From Wolfiporia cocos (Eukaryota; Basidiomycota; Agaricomycetes; Polyporales; Phaeolaceae), in NCBI GenBank assembly GCA_029448655.1, contig JACCLO010000017.1, forward strand, positions 62,001 to 126,000: 64,000 nucleotides of DNA, read 5' to 3'. Below are positions 52,741 through 63,724 of the stretch, piece after piece. Positions within the stretch are counted from its first letter, which is position 1, and every line of letters begins with the position of its first letter. Made by a program: the position numbers and the translations under genes. The notes under the pieces were generated by a model. It made no database searches. It was not told where the DNA came from and saw nothing but the letters and a program-made list of their open reading frames with translations.

Positions 52741-55700
52741 AGAACACACCAGCCCCACAGTGGCTGGGAGTGTACAGCGCCCCGAAGAAGCGCACCTCTA
52801 CAAAGAGGCTTCACAGAGACCCCTTATCTTGTGGGAAGATAAGGCGGTCGTACGTCACCCGGTATCCCATCTCGGCATATTCGGTAACTCGGCAATGGAC
52901 TTTGCCCGGAGGACAAGGACACTAGCTACACGTGCCCCTCCTGTACAATACTTTTATCCTGACCCACTCGCGCTGAAGTTTTTCACTTTGTATAATGTAC
53001 ATGGAAACGATTCTCGAGACGACAATAAATCGTTCTCTATCGAAGTGGAACTGTGGGTGTACGGAAAGAAAGTAAACGCCATGGCATTAATCGACACCGG
53101 TGCATCAATAAGCGTCATAGATAAGAAACTCGTCCATGAGGAGAAGTTAGTCACTCAGAAACTACCTTCGCCTCTCGAGATTCGCAACGCCGACGGTACC
53201 TCTAATACCGCCGGTAATATCAATATGGCAGTAAAAGCTTATATGGTGCACGAGGAACACAAGTCCACCGAATTCTTGTACGTAATGGACGTACAGAATG
53301 CGGATGTGATCCTCGGATATGACTGGTTCCTGAAACACAACCCGGACTTCAATTGGCCGGAAGGAACCTTCACATATCGGTGTACGGAAAAATGCAAACA
53401 TGGCAAACGGGTTTCGATTTCTGAGGAAGAAGACGAAATCGAACCTCGCAACATCTATCAGATTATCAACGACTTTCCAATAGATTTTCTCGGCTTAGAG
53501 GAGCCTGAGAATCCCTTTGTCGCTTGGGTGAACACCCTTGACGAAGGAACGGAACTCCTTATCGACGCCATTCAGTCAATAACGGAGAAGTCGGATGATG
53601 AATTCCTGACAGATGCGGATCTCCAGAAATGGAAATCCTTGGTTCCGGAGGAATATCAGGAGTTTGGTCCCACGGTATTTTCTCAACGCGCATCCGAAAG
53701 GATGCCCGAACGGAAACCATACGACCACGCCATCGACTTCCCCGATGACGCGGTACTACCGCCTCCGAGTAAGGCATACAAGATGTCTCCTCAGGAAGCG
53801 AACTCGCTAGATCAGTGGATTCAGGAAGAGTTACGGAAGGGCTACATCCGACACTCGAAATCTCCGATCGCGAGTCCGGTCTTCTTCGTCCCTAAAAAAG
53901 ACGGCGGAGCCCGAATGGTAGTCGATTACCGAAAGGTAAACGACTTGACCATTAAAAACAGGTACCCTCTCCCACGCATAGACGAGCTTATCGATAAGCT
54001 TAGCCAGGCTTCGATATTTACGAAGCTCGACTTGCGTTGGGGCTACAACAACGTAAGAATCAAGGAGGGAGATGAATGGAAGACCGCATTCATTACGCCT
54101 AACGGCCTTTACGAAGCCGTAGTCATGTACTTCGGTTTTTGTAATGCACCCAGCACGTTCCAACACATGATGAACGATATCCTAGGTGACCTTATCAGAG
54201 AAGGAAAGGTCATTGTCTACCTAGACGACATCCTTGTGTTCGGAAACGACCTGCTGGAACACCGTCGTATCGTCAAGCAAGTATTACAAATCTTGCAAGA
54301 CAACGACTTGTTCGCGAAGCCTGAAAAGTGCTTCTTCGAACAAAGCAGTATTGAATACCTGGGAATGATCATTTCCAAAGGAAAAGTCGAAATGGACCCT
54401 AAGAAGGTAGCCGGCGTAATGGACTGGCCTACACCTGCCAAGGTGAAGGACGTCCAGGCCTTTGTTGGCTTCGCCAACTACTACCGGCGGTTCATTAAAG
54501 ACTTCTCTAAAGTGGTTAAGCCATTAACCGAACTGTCCAAGAAAAACACGCAGTGGAATTGGGGACCCGAACAAGCGGAAGCCTTCCAAACTCTCAAGGA
54601 AGCTTTCACATCGGCTCCAATACTCCGGATCCCAGATCAGGAATCCCCGTTCCGCGTGGAAGCGGATTCTTCCGATTACGCAACTGGTGCAGTGCTATCG
54701 CAATACTCTTCGGAGGATAAGCTCTGGCATCCGGTAGCCTTTTACTCGAAATCTCTATCAGCACCCGAAAGGAACTATGAGATTTACGATAAGGAGTTGC
54801 TCGCAATCATCCGCGCTCTAGAGGAATGGAGACATTACCTCGAAGGACACCCACACAAATTTGAAGTATGGTCGGATCATCTCAATCTGACATATTTCAA
54901 ATCGGCACAACGGCTTACCCGGAGACAGGCACGTTGGAGTCTTTACCTGACAAGGTTCAACTTCACCATGTGCCACAAACCCGGTAAAACAATGCTTACG
55001 GCTGATCCTCTGTCACGGAGGCCAGACCATGAAGAGGGGGTGGAACTCGACAATCGCGATCAAATTTTGCTGAAACCGGAATACTTTACGGTTAGGGCGC
55101 TAGAAGCGTCACAGCAGGAGATACAATCAGGCGACGAGGACCTTCTCCGACAAATCCGACAAGCCCTCATGGACGATCAAATTACCAAGGATTACCAGGA
55201 ACTACTGAAAAGTGGTCCCAAGGAATTCGGTAAAGATCTCCAGGAATGGAACATGGAGGCCGGATTACTCCTCAGACGAGGAAAAGTGTACGTTCCAAAA
55301 GAGCCTAAGGAATTGCGCACGAAGATTCTGGAGTTACATCATGACCATGTGACGGCCGGACACTTCGGACGATGGAAGACCTATGAACTTCTATCACGTA
55401 ATTACTGGTGGCCTGGAATGACCACAATGGTAAAGCAATACGTGGAAGGTTGTGACACATGTCAACACATGAAGAACCACAACCAGACCCCGTACGGACC
55501 CCTGCAACCGCTCCCAGTTCCGGAAGCACCTTGGGACACCGTCACAATTGACCTTATCGTCCACCTACCACCCAGCGGCGAATTGAAACAATTCAATGCT
55601 ATTATGGTAATAGTGGACCGGCTTACCAAACGAGCACATTTCATTCCCACGTCCGACAAAATAACGGCAAAAGAATTAGCGAACCTCCTGTACCTTCGGA

Positions 55701-57217
55701 TTTATCCGAACCACGGACTTCCAAAACAAATCATTTCGGATAGAGGCCCGCAATTTGCAGCCGCCTTATTCAAGGGATGGTGTGAGCAATTGGGAATCCA
55801 ACGGTCAATGACAACCGCCTATCACCCGCAAGCGGATGGCCAGACGGAGAGAGTTAACCAGATCCTGGAACAATATCTTAGATGTTACATCGATGTTATT
55901 CAGAAGGATAACTGGTCATGGTTTCTCCCAACGGCTGAATTCGCGTACAACAACGCGGCTAGTGAGACAACAAAGAATAGCCCATTCTTTGTCGAACTAG
56001 GAAGGCACCCTAATGCAGGACCTACGAATTTACGTCCAACACCATACACGGACCTAAATGTCATTGCTTACGAACGATGGTCAGCACAAGAACAAGCTAA
56101 GGCAGCAATGAAACTGGCTGCTGAACGCTGGTCTTGGTACTACGATCAACATAAGCGCTCGGTACCGTTTAAAGTCGGCGACAAAGTTCTCGTTGACGCC
56201 CGTAGCTGGCAAGACTCCGAAAGAAGTCTTAGTCCACGCTATTTGGGACCATTTAGGATAATTGAACAATTATCTCCGGTCACCTTTAGGGTACACATGG
56301 ACGAGCAATACAGGGCTTACCACCCAGTATTCCACGCTTCCAAGTTGGTCATGTACAAGGACCCGGTGCATCAGAAAAAACCAGAGCCTCAACCAGAAAT
56401 GGTCGATGGCGAAGAATTATGGGAAGTCGAGAAGATCTTAGATCATCGTCTCCGCGCAGGAAGAGTTGAATACAGAATCCGATGGAAAGGGTTCGGTATC
56501 AACGACGACTCCTGGGTACGCGAAGCCGATCTCGACACGGCATACGACATCCTGCAGGAATACAAGGCTTCACACGCCATTCCAACGCAGGATGTCCCCC
56601 TCAGGCGATCAGCTAGAAGGAAAGAAGCAGTTCACGTCTTCGACCCTGATAGCGACGACTGGGAAGCCGACGAATGCACGTGGCCAGACGACTGGCCGCA
56701 GTATCGCGAAGAATTTGCGAAAGATCCTAAGCAGCGCATGGTTAGACACCCCGACGGGGGATGGATGTCAGCTGACATTAACCAAAACGCGGACTTGAAA
56801 ATCGTAGTCGGCGAAGGCGGCCGAATGCCGGAAAAAGGAACCAAGGACTCGGTTGGGTTTGACCTGTACACTGCAACAGGCGACGTTCTGCCAGCTCACG
56901 GGCAGACAGAATACAACACCAAACTGAAGATCCAGGTACCTTTCGGCACTTACGGACGTATCGCCCCCCGCTCTAGTCTCGCTCGCAAAGGCATAGACGT
57001 AATGGGTGGCGTCATCGACCACGATTACCAAGGCGAAGTAATCATCATTCTCCGGAATCACTCCGACATATCTATCGATATTCGGGCCGGCGATAAGATT
57101 GCTCAGCTCATCTGCGAAGTTGCTAAGGACCCGCATATTACGCTACACGGAAAATCTTACTTTGAAAAGATTAAATCCGAGCGCGGTACTGGTGGTTTCG
57201 GCTCCACGGGGAAGTAA
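52682..57217 (+). CDS. pol: A3 Pol polyprotein: PR-RT-RNase H-IN-chromodomain-dUTPase
   Basis: 1511 aa, open. Protease DTGAS 138-142. Reverse transcriptase about 385-560 ([18 protein letters not shown], catalytic YLDD 513-516). RNase H about 655-780 (D662, E705, D732, D775). Integrase: HHCC finger (H894, C924, C927) and DD35E (D957, D1020, E1056). Chromodomain about 1245-1295 (LWEVEKILD...YRIRWKGF), expected to bind histone marks and steer insertion. dUTPase about 1372-1511 with all five motifs: VGFDL, GRIAPRSSLA, GVIDHDYQGEV, RAGDKIAQL, RGTGGFGSTG, so probably active in keeping uracil out of the cDNA. Frame is +1 to gag; synthesis needs a +1 shift or initiation at 52682. Confidence 0.97.
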   Translation: MSGPSRFPSPQPHVSKTFCEEHTSPTVAGSVQRPEEAHLYKEASQRPLILWEDKAVVRHPVSHLGIFGNSAMDFARRTRTLATRAPPVQYFYPDPLALKFFTLYNVHGNDSRDDNKSFSIEVELWVYGKKVNAMALIDTGASISVIDKKLVHEEKLVTQKLPSPLEIRNADGTSNTAGNINMAVKAYMVHEEHKSTEFLYVMDVQNADVILGYDWFLKHNPDFNWPEGTFTYRCTEKCKHGKRVSISEEEDEIEPRNIYQIINDFPIDFLGLEEPENPFVAWVNTLDEGTELLIDAIQSITEKSDDEFLTDADLQKWKSLVPEEYQEFGPTVFSQRASERMPERKPYDHAIDFPDDAVLPPPSKAYKMSPQEANSLDQWIQEELRKGYIRHSKSPIASPVFFVPKKDGGARMVVDYRKVNDLTIKNRYPLPRIDELIDKLSQASIFTKLDLRWGYNNVRIKEGDEWKTAFITPNGLYEAVVMYFGFCNAPSTFQHMMNDILGDLIREGKVIVYLDDILVFGNDLLEHRRIVKQVLQILQDNDLFAKPEKCFFEQSSIEYLGMIISKGKVEMDPKKVAGVMDWPTPAKVKDVQAFVGFANYYRRFIKDFSKVVKPLTELSKKNTQWNWGPEQAEAFQTLKEAFTSAPILRIPDQESPFRVEADSSDYATGAVLSQYSSEDKLWHPVAFYSKSLSAPERNYEIYDKELLAIIRALEEWRHYLEGHPHKFEVWSDHLNLTYFKSAQRLTRRQARWSLYLTRFNFTMCHKPGKTMLTADPLSRRPDHEEGVELDNRDQILLKPEYFTVRALEASQQEIQSGDEDLLRQIRQALMDDQITKDYQELLKSGPKEFGKDLQEWNMEAGLLLRRGKVYVPKEPKELRTKILELHHDHVTAGHFGRWKTYELLSRNYWWPGMTTMVKQYVEGCDTCQHMKNHNQTPYGPLQPLPVPEAPWDTVTIDLIVHLPPSGELKQFNAIMVIVDRLTKRAHFIPTSDKITAKELANLLYLRIYPNHGLPKQIISDRGPQFAAALFKGWCEQLGIQRSMTTAYHPQADGQTERVNQILEQYLRCYIDVIQKDNWSWFLPTAEFAYNNAASETTKNSPFFVELGRHPNAGPTNLRPTPYTDLNVIAYERWSAQEQAKAAMKLAAERWSWYYDQHKRSVPFKVGDKVLVDARSWQDSERSLSPRYLGPFRIIEQLSPVTFRVHMDEQYRAYHPVFHASKLVMYKDPVHQKKPEPQPEMVDGEELWEVEKILDHRLRAGRVEYRIRWKGFGINDDSWVREADLDTAYDILQEYKASHAIPTQDVPLRRSARRKEAVHVFDPDSDDWEADECTWPDDWPQYREEFAKDPKQRMVRHPDGGWMSADINQNADLKIVVGEGGRMPEKGTKDSVGFDLYTATGDVLPAHGQTEYNTKLKIQVPFGTYGRIAPRSSLARKGIDVMGGVIDHDYQGEVIIILRNHSDISIDIRAGDKIAQLICEVAKDPHITLHGKSYFEKIKSERGTGGFGSTGK

Positions 57218-57243
57218 TCGTTCCATTAGGGACAATGAAACCT

Positions 57244-57256
57244 GAAGAGGGGGTAA
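57244..57256 (+). promoter_or_regulatory. A3 polypurine tract
   Basis: GAAGAGGGGG plus TAA immediately before the 3' LTR. Confidence 0.85.
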
Positions 57257-57955
57257 TGTCACAGATTTGGGACATGCCACTATTTTTCCCGTATTTTTAC
57301 CTATTTATCTGGTATTTCTACGACCTTGTAGACATTTACGCTGCTAAGCGCCCGTCTACACGTACACGCAACCAAACAACACGTACACAACGCGGTATAC
57401 GTCCACTTGTCATAACAACACGTACATAACACGTTTGTACGCGTCAATGACTCAGCGGACTAACCTCCGGAGTCACGCGCCTTACTCATATCCCGGTACC
57501 GGGCTATGTCAGTACAATTGGATAAGCGGCCCGCTCGTTATCACATGCCAATGACCTTACGATTACTCATATCCCGATACCGGAATATAAGAATCACATG
57601 CATGGCTTACTAACGTAGCTACAGCCACTTCCACAACATGGACCTACGGTCCAAACAAACGATCTTACTGGTGCGGCCATTACCGGCGCACATGATCTAT
57701 TGTAGTTTACGACTTAACCATATTAGTTATGTCTGCGCACAGACCACCTTCATGTTTGGTTCCCTTACCGGTAACCAAACAAAGCATGTATATAAGTAGG
57801 GCTATCACTGCGGATAAGCCTTAGATTTGTTCTCTGCATTCGCACAGTCACATATCATCTCTGCTTGCGCCCACTAGTCTCCTCACCAACCTTCTGCAAC
57901 TCCTTCAAGTCGCCTACAAGGTTATAGTGTGAGTCCCACAGTCTAGTCTGTGTCA
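57257..57955 (+). repeat. A3 3' LTR
   Basis: 699 bp, appears identical to the 5' copy; followed by GATTG. Confidence 0.97.
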
Positions 57956-58145
57956 GATTGTGGCAATCCCAAGTCTTGAGGCTGTTTGGGATGGAACTTT
58001 GGAAGCTGTGGAATTTGTGACTGATGCATCAAATAATGCAAGAACAATGCAGGTCATCACTCTTTTGCCAGCTCCCATCAACAAACCATCATCATGTCCC
58101 TTCCTGTAGTTGACATTGTCATCAACTATGAAGGGGAAATTGCGG

Positions 58146-58435
58146 CATTGGTGGGGCGACCCACAACTGTCACAATCATTTGGTCACAGCATTGGTGGGC
58201 CGACCCGCAAGCATCACGACCGTCAAGTCATGATGGTCGTGGGCCGACCCACAACTGTCACAACCGTCTGGTCGCGGAAGTCGTGGGCCGACCCACGACC
58301 GTCATAACCATCCGGTCACGGTGGTTGTGGGCCGACCCGCAACCGTCACAACCATCTAGTCGCAGCAGTCTTGGGCCCACCCACAACTGTTGCAACCGTC
58401 TGGTCACAGAAGACGTCGGCCCACCCGACGGTAGG
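58146..58435 (+). repeat. 44-bp minisatellite (array 11)
   Basis: Six to seven imperfect copies of a unit of the form TGGTCGCGGAAGTCGTGGG then CCGACCCACGACCGTCACAA. Each unit is partly self-complementary (GTGGGCCGACCCAC) and includes a GGTCGCGG core like the other arrays. Confidence 0.88.
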
Positions 58436-58537
58436 CCGGACGGTTAGGGCATGGGCCGACGACCGGCTGACCTGAACCGTTAGGGGTTGGTACAAGCCGG
58501 TTGACCTGAACCGTCACCTACTGTCACTGAAAGGTGT

Positions 58538-59331
58538 GGGGTCAAGGAGACATGGTCCTTGCTGGCAAGCTTGGACTGTGAGCGGTTAAGACCCACCTGT
58601 GGAGAAAAGGGGACGGTCTGCCTGTGTGCGCCCACCCCCTGCCATGGCAAGCGTTGTTCAGCGCCCCATCGCTATCCACAGGGTCATCACTATGATGGCA
58701 TGAGAATTTTCCAAAGCCGCCGCCCAGGCGTAAGGGCCCTGCTTTGAACCCGTTATGGGAAAAGCGGTGAGGGGGGTGACGTAAAAAATCACCCTGCCAT
58801 AGGTCACTCGCGGTAGCCAATAGCATAAGTCCTCCGGGCAGCTCGGCGTGCGAGCATGGGTCAAACGGATTTGGGGCCCCATTGGAAGAGAAGCGCGTGG
58901 CCCACTCCTTCGGGATGTGGAGCGCTGCTGCCTCGTGATCTTAGATCGACAGTGGTTTTTTAGCCCTGATGTGACACCCATGTGGCTACAGACGGCAACC
59001 TCATTGTTGAAGCATGGACAGGCTAAGGGATGTAAAATCCCAGCCACTTTCCGGCATCGTCCCTCCGGGGTGATGTCGTGTATCCGAATCCCAATCATTT
59101 GACCCAGGAACCGGCCTGGCAGTCAGCAACTCTACCCCTGGAGTCGGCGCCTCTGACCATTAGGGTCATGCGAATATCCGCGCCATCTCGGCACAGGGTT
59201 TGCGCGCAACATAAGAGTAATTATGCCCCGTAGTACACCTTCTTTGCTCCTGAAAAGGAGTCCACTACCCTACCTTACATAAACCCTTCTATTCCTGTTC
59301 TTGGACGTATCACTGGGAAACTTCGTTTCTC
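58538..59331 (+). other. A4 leader fragment, non-coding
   Basis: Matches A3 48884-49674 with scattered substitutions. Confidence 0.75.
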
Positions 59332-60245
59332 ATGAAGGCTGCACTTTCTAGAATCATGCCCCGCGTTACCCGTCGCACCCATGGTTCCTCCACTGCCCCT
59401 TACGTTAAGCCGGCGAAGCGGTCCCTTTTCAGCCGCATCGACACCGCCGACATTCCTCGGGCAGAGGACATCACCTATACGCTTCCTGTAAAGGAAGACT
59501 ACACTGGGAAGCTCCATCTTTGGGAGATTCCCGTCCACATGCCAAAGCACATTGCTGAGGCTGGGAAACCCGCTCCTTGACCTCCCAAACCAGTTCCACT
59601 TGCCAAGCGCATCTGGACAGAGGAAGAGAAGCTAGCCGCTTCCATTACCGCCATGGAGAACCTCATCGAACTCCGCGAACTCAACAAGCTCAAGCTCGCC
59701 CGCGATAAGCTGAATAAGCAAATCGCCGTGAAAAAGGCGCCAAGGAAGCAGCTTCTTCACTGGCCCTCCGCCCTTCCAGTCCGGCGGCCGGACCTGCTGT
59801 TCCGGCCAATCACAAGATTCTCGACCCTTCCCTCGTCTTCGGGAAGAAGAAGCCCCTCCAAGCATGCGAACAAGTTATTCCCATGCTAGAAGGCACTCTC
59901 ACTCGTCTCACTCCTCTCGCCAACCACCCCCCTAATTACCCAGGCTTCCATATGGAAAACGACATCCGTTTCCACAACATGGTAGTAGAATTAGAGGACT
60001 TGGTGGATAATGTAAAGGATAGAGCGAGACGAGGGAGGATCACCAATAAAGAGTGGAGAATTATGAAAAAGTACTGTAAACAGCTCGGCAATATTTCCTT
60101 TTTGGATTGGCGTACGGACTTGGCTCGTATCATAGCAGAATGCGTAGCGCTACAAATTTCTTTTGCCTTCGGTGTAACACCACCTGACAAGGTGGCAGGG
60201 CCCTCAACTACTTCGGTAGAAGAGGATATACTCGCGATTGTATAG
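59332..60245 (+). pseudogene. A4 ORF0, nonsense and deletion
   Basis: The frame stops at 59578-59580 (TGA where A1 and A3 have CGA). A small deletion and rearrangement near 59728-59750 shifts the frame again. The C-terminal 120 codons (59883-60245) are readable. Confidence 0.9.
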
Positions 60246-60392
60246 TAGAAATACTATCATCTTTTAACTCTGAAATAGAGTGCGAGTGTGATCTATAACG
60301 AAAGTTGCAGCTTTTCAAACTAAAACCCTTCACAAGAATCTAAGACAATGAGTAACTGGAAACTAACATTCGTCATAAACAGTATTCACAAA

Positions 60393-62369
60393 ATGTCTTC
60401 CATCTCCTCCGACAGCATCCCCCTCGCTCCCCGTCGCATGCGCCTCCGCTTGGAAGGTCCAGTGACCCCGGTAGCCGGGCCCTCAGGGACTCAACCCCTG
60501 GTGACCTTGGAACATCTGAGCGAGGAAGAGGAAGAGGAAGGCGAGGATGTCCCCCCACAAAGGGACTCCCCATCCAACCCCATGGGAACGCGTCCGGGCA
60601 CACCTATCCCCGGATACCCGCCGGCCCGCTACACCCGACCAATCGGGCCCGTCACGACACTTGAAATAGAGTATTCGGGTCCGGCTCGCCGTACCAACGA
60701 CGAGGTCGAAAGAGGCCTCAAGGCTTACCTCCCAGAGGAGGACCAACACAAGGTGGATGGACCCCTGCATGGGGCAATCCTCGACGCCGCCGTACAACGA
60801 AGTGCGGCGATAAGCCACGACAAGGTTGACACCCTCGGCCGAATGGTGTACGCCCGCCTGGAGCAAATCCATGGCAGAATCGACTCCTTGGCTGGGAAAT
60901 CCAGGGCAATTGAACAGATGGCCCAAGACGAGCTACACAAAGCGGTCAATACAGTCCGCAACGAGCTTGTGTCCACTCTGGTGGACCTTGGCAAGGAACT
61001 CTGACAGGATTACACCGCCAAGTTCTCCGAAATGGAGAAACAGCTCCGGGACGACTATCGGACTCGGCTCAATGACCTCGAGGATGCGTTTGCCGAGCGC
61101 ATGGAGAAGGTTGAGGAAGAACTCCGGAGGAGCCGAAAGAACCCCTCCGTTCCCAACCCTCCCGGTGTCCGCACGCCCCCGGAAGAACCCGCACCGGCCC
61201 CCAACACTGCTCGAACCCGTGCAGCCGAGGCCGCTGCCGCCGCACAAGCTGCCGCCGCTGCTGCAGCAGCCGTCGCCCCACAGATTCCAGGTCTGCCCCA
61301 AAACCTGAAAATTCCCCCTCCCCCCGAATTCTCTGGGTCATCTGGAAAGGTGACTGCGCAGAAATGGGTGGAGAAGATGGGCCTGTACTTCGGTACGCTC
61401 AGAGTCTACGACGACCATGACCGTATCACCACGGCCCTCTTCCACGTCACAGGGGACGCATACAAGTTTTTCTCGCCTCTCATCAAGAAGGCAGGAAACG
61501 GTGAACCTCTCGGCACCTAGGAGGACTTCACCAAATCCGTAATAGTGCAATACGGGAAGATGACGGATAAGGAGATAGCCAAGAAGGAAATTCGCGGCTA
61601 CTACGGTACCAAGGGCAAGGAACTTGCCGAGGCAAACTACTTCAACTACTGCGAACGGTTCCGAACCCTCGGCCGACTCTCCGAGACCACCAACGAAACC
61701 CTGGTGTGGGAGTTCACCGAAACACTCCCCGAAAAGGTCAAGGACACCTTAAACGTCCTCGGCAAGACCCCCTTCTTCAAGGCCCCGACCAACATCGAAC
61801 CTCTAATCGACTTCGCCCTGGAAATGTACCAAACATCATACCCAGACAAGATCAAGGGCTCGATATTCGAGAAGGCCGGTAAAAAGGACTCGGCCCCTGC
61901 CGAAAAGAAGGAGACGTCCTCCGCTTCTGCGAAGAAGTCGGAGAAAAAGAAGGACAAGGGAAAGGCGCCCGCCAAAGCCCCCACCGACACCGCCAACGCC
62001 GTCTGCACCTGTTGCAAGCAGACGGGACACTATTTCAACAAGCGTCCTAAGCTTGCCGCGGACAAGGCTGCGGGAACGTTCGTGCCTGCCGCTCAGCGGG
62101 CCGAACAACAAAGGGCAAAGGATGCAGCTGCCGCATCTGGAAAGACCACGGATGCTCCTTCGGGTAGTGGAAAGGGACAGGCTTCTGGCAAGAAGCCGTA
62201 CTCGGCGCCCCCCATGGATGGCAAGACGTATCGTGCCCGAACGATCTGGGAAGAAGTAACGGCTGACTCAACATCAGCAGGAACATTGGCCCCCACCACC
62301 ACCGTCGCCAATGTCGGGACCATCTCAGTCCCCCTCGCCCCAACCACACGTCTCGAAGACGTCTTGTGA
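60393..62369 (+). pseudogene. gag: A4 gag, two nonsense codons and a damaged zinc knuckle
   Basis: TGA at 61002-61004 (CGA in A3) and TAG near 61518 (TGG in A3). The knuckle reads CTCCKQTGHYFNKR: the last zinc Cys is Arg. The N-terminal region is more diverged from A1 and A3 than the rest, and the Glu run is shorter. Non-functional. Confidence 0.93.
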
Positions 62370-63724
62370 AGAATGCACCAGCCCCGCAGCGGCTGGGAGC
62401 ATACAGCTCCCCGAAGAAGAGCACCCCTACGAAGGGGCTTCACAAGGACCCCTTATCTTGTGGGAAGATAAGGCGGTCGTACGTCACCCGGTATCCCATC
62501 TCGGTATATTTGGCAACTCGGCAATGGACTTTGCCCGGAGGACTCGGACACTAGCTACACGTGCCCCTCCTGTACAATACTTTCATCCTGACCCCACCGC
62601 GCTGAAGTTTTTTACTTTGTATAATGTACACGGAAATGATTCTCGAGACGACAATAAATCATTTTCCATCGAAGTAGAATTGTGGGTATATGGAAAGAAA
62701 GTAAACGCCATGGCATTAATCGACACCGGTGCATCTGTCACGGATGAACCCAGGGGGGTCACTGTACGTCTCCTCGCCTTAGTTGTATGTGCGGCGCTAG
62801 GCGTACGCCGCACCGCTACGCTAACGCTACTCTCACGTCGCGCCCAGTTACTGTATATCACCTGACCGCCTGGTTAGCGCTGTAGGGTAGCGCGCGTCTC
62901 ATCATACTGTCACTCATGGTCACATTAGCACATGTAGCGTTACTTGTCATGTGCCCTGTAGATAATGCGAACGGACCATTACTTTAGGGCTGGGCTCGTA
63001 GGTACTACGCTCACACATGTACATATACGACAAGATGGTGGCCTTACAGCCCCATCTTTAGGATTCTCGTCATTGAGCGCAAGCTCCTCTCTTGCTAACA
63101 CCTGCATGACTCACTGGCCCGGGGCCTCTATCTCGTCTGCCTAGTCTGTGGGTCAGCGACTGCGTCGTCTGCGGGACCTTAGGTGGCTGGGCACCTTCGG
63201 GATGGACCTATGAGTTCATCTAGGGTTGGCCGTATGAGTACGTCGTCGCCGTTGGCTTACGTCTATACAGGCGTGTAGGGATCCCCCTGAGCCCAGGGGT
63301 CGCACAGAGGCAAGTCTGTGACAGCATCAATAAGCGTCATTGATAAGAAACTCGTCCATGAAGAAAAGTTAGTTACCCAGAAACTACCTTCGCCTCTCGA
63401 GATTCGCAACGCCGACGGTACCTCTAATACCGCCGGTAATATCAATATGGCGGTTAAAGCTTATATGGTGCACGAGGAACACAAGTCCACCGAATTCTTG
63501 TACGTAATGGACGTACAGAATGCGGATGTAATCCTCGGATATGACTGGTTCCTGAAACACAACCCGGACTTCAATTGGCCGGAAGGAACCTTCACATATC
63601 GGTGTACGGAAAAATGCAAACATGGCAAACGGATTTCGATTTCTGAGGAAGAAGACGAAATTGAACCCCGCAACATCTATCAGATCATCAACGACTTTCC
63701 AATAGATTTTCTCGGCTTAGAGGA
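62311..63724 (+). pseudogene. pol: A4 pol N-terminal fragment, split at the protease active site
   Basis: Readable to LIDTGAS, where solo LTR E2 is inserted; it resumes at 63324 with SISVIDKKLVHEEK and runs to FLGLED, where B2 begins. No reverse transcriptase remains in the window. Confidence 0.93.
62736..63323 (+). mobile_element. E2: solo LTR inside the A4 protease motif
   Basis: 588 bp, TGTCACGG to TGTGACA, target duplication GCATC (62731-62735 and 63324-63328). Same family as E1. Confidence 0.95.

Larger units (their letters stand above)
47955..57955 (+). mobile_element. A3: apparently intact Ty3/gypsy chromodomain-dUTPase retrotransposon
   Basis: 10,001 bp; LTRs 47955-48653 and 57257-57955 (699 bp each) look identical; target duplication GATTG (47950-47954 and 57956-57960). 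Primer site, leader, ORF0, gag, pol and polypurine tract all present; every ORF is open. The best candidate for an active copy in this window. Confidence 0.98.
47765..58095 (-). pseudogene. Possible minus-strand gene fragment disrupted by A3
   Basis: With A3 and one GATTG removed, a minus-strand frame runs from about 58095 through SRLGIATIMLHVECTDTFIH to a GTGAGT donor at 47912. After a 37-nt intron it continues as DARDIIKEAIEDNSLMVLG to a stop at 47765. No family recognised and the 5' end is not defined, so this may be a chance frame. Confidence 0.28.
58538..63724 (+). mobile_element. A4: 5'-truncated, degenerate family A element
   Basis: Homology to the A leader starts abruptly at about 58538; the 5' LTR, primer site and about 230 bp of leader are missing. 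ORF0, gag and the start of pol follow with nonsense and frameshift lesions. Solo LTR E2 interrupts it at 62736-63323 and B2 cuts it at 63725. The oldest A copy here: it is the most diverged and has two later insertions. Confidence 0.93.
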
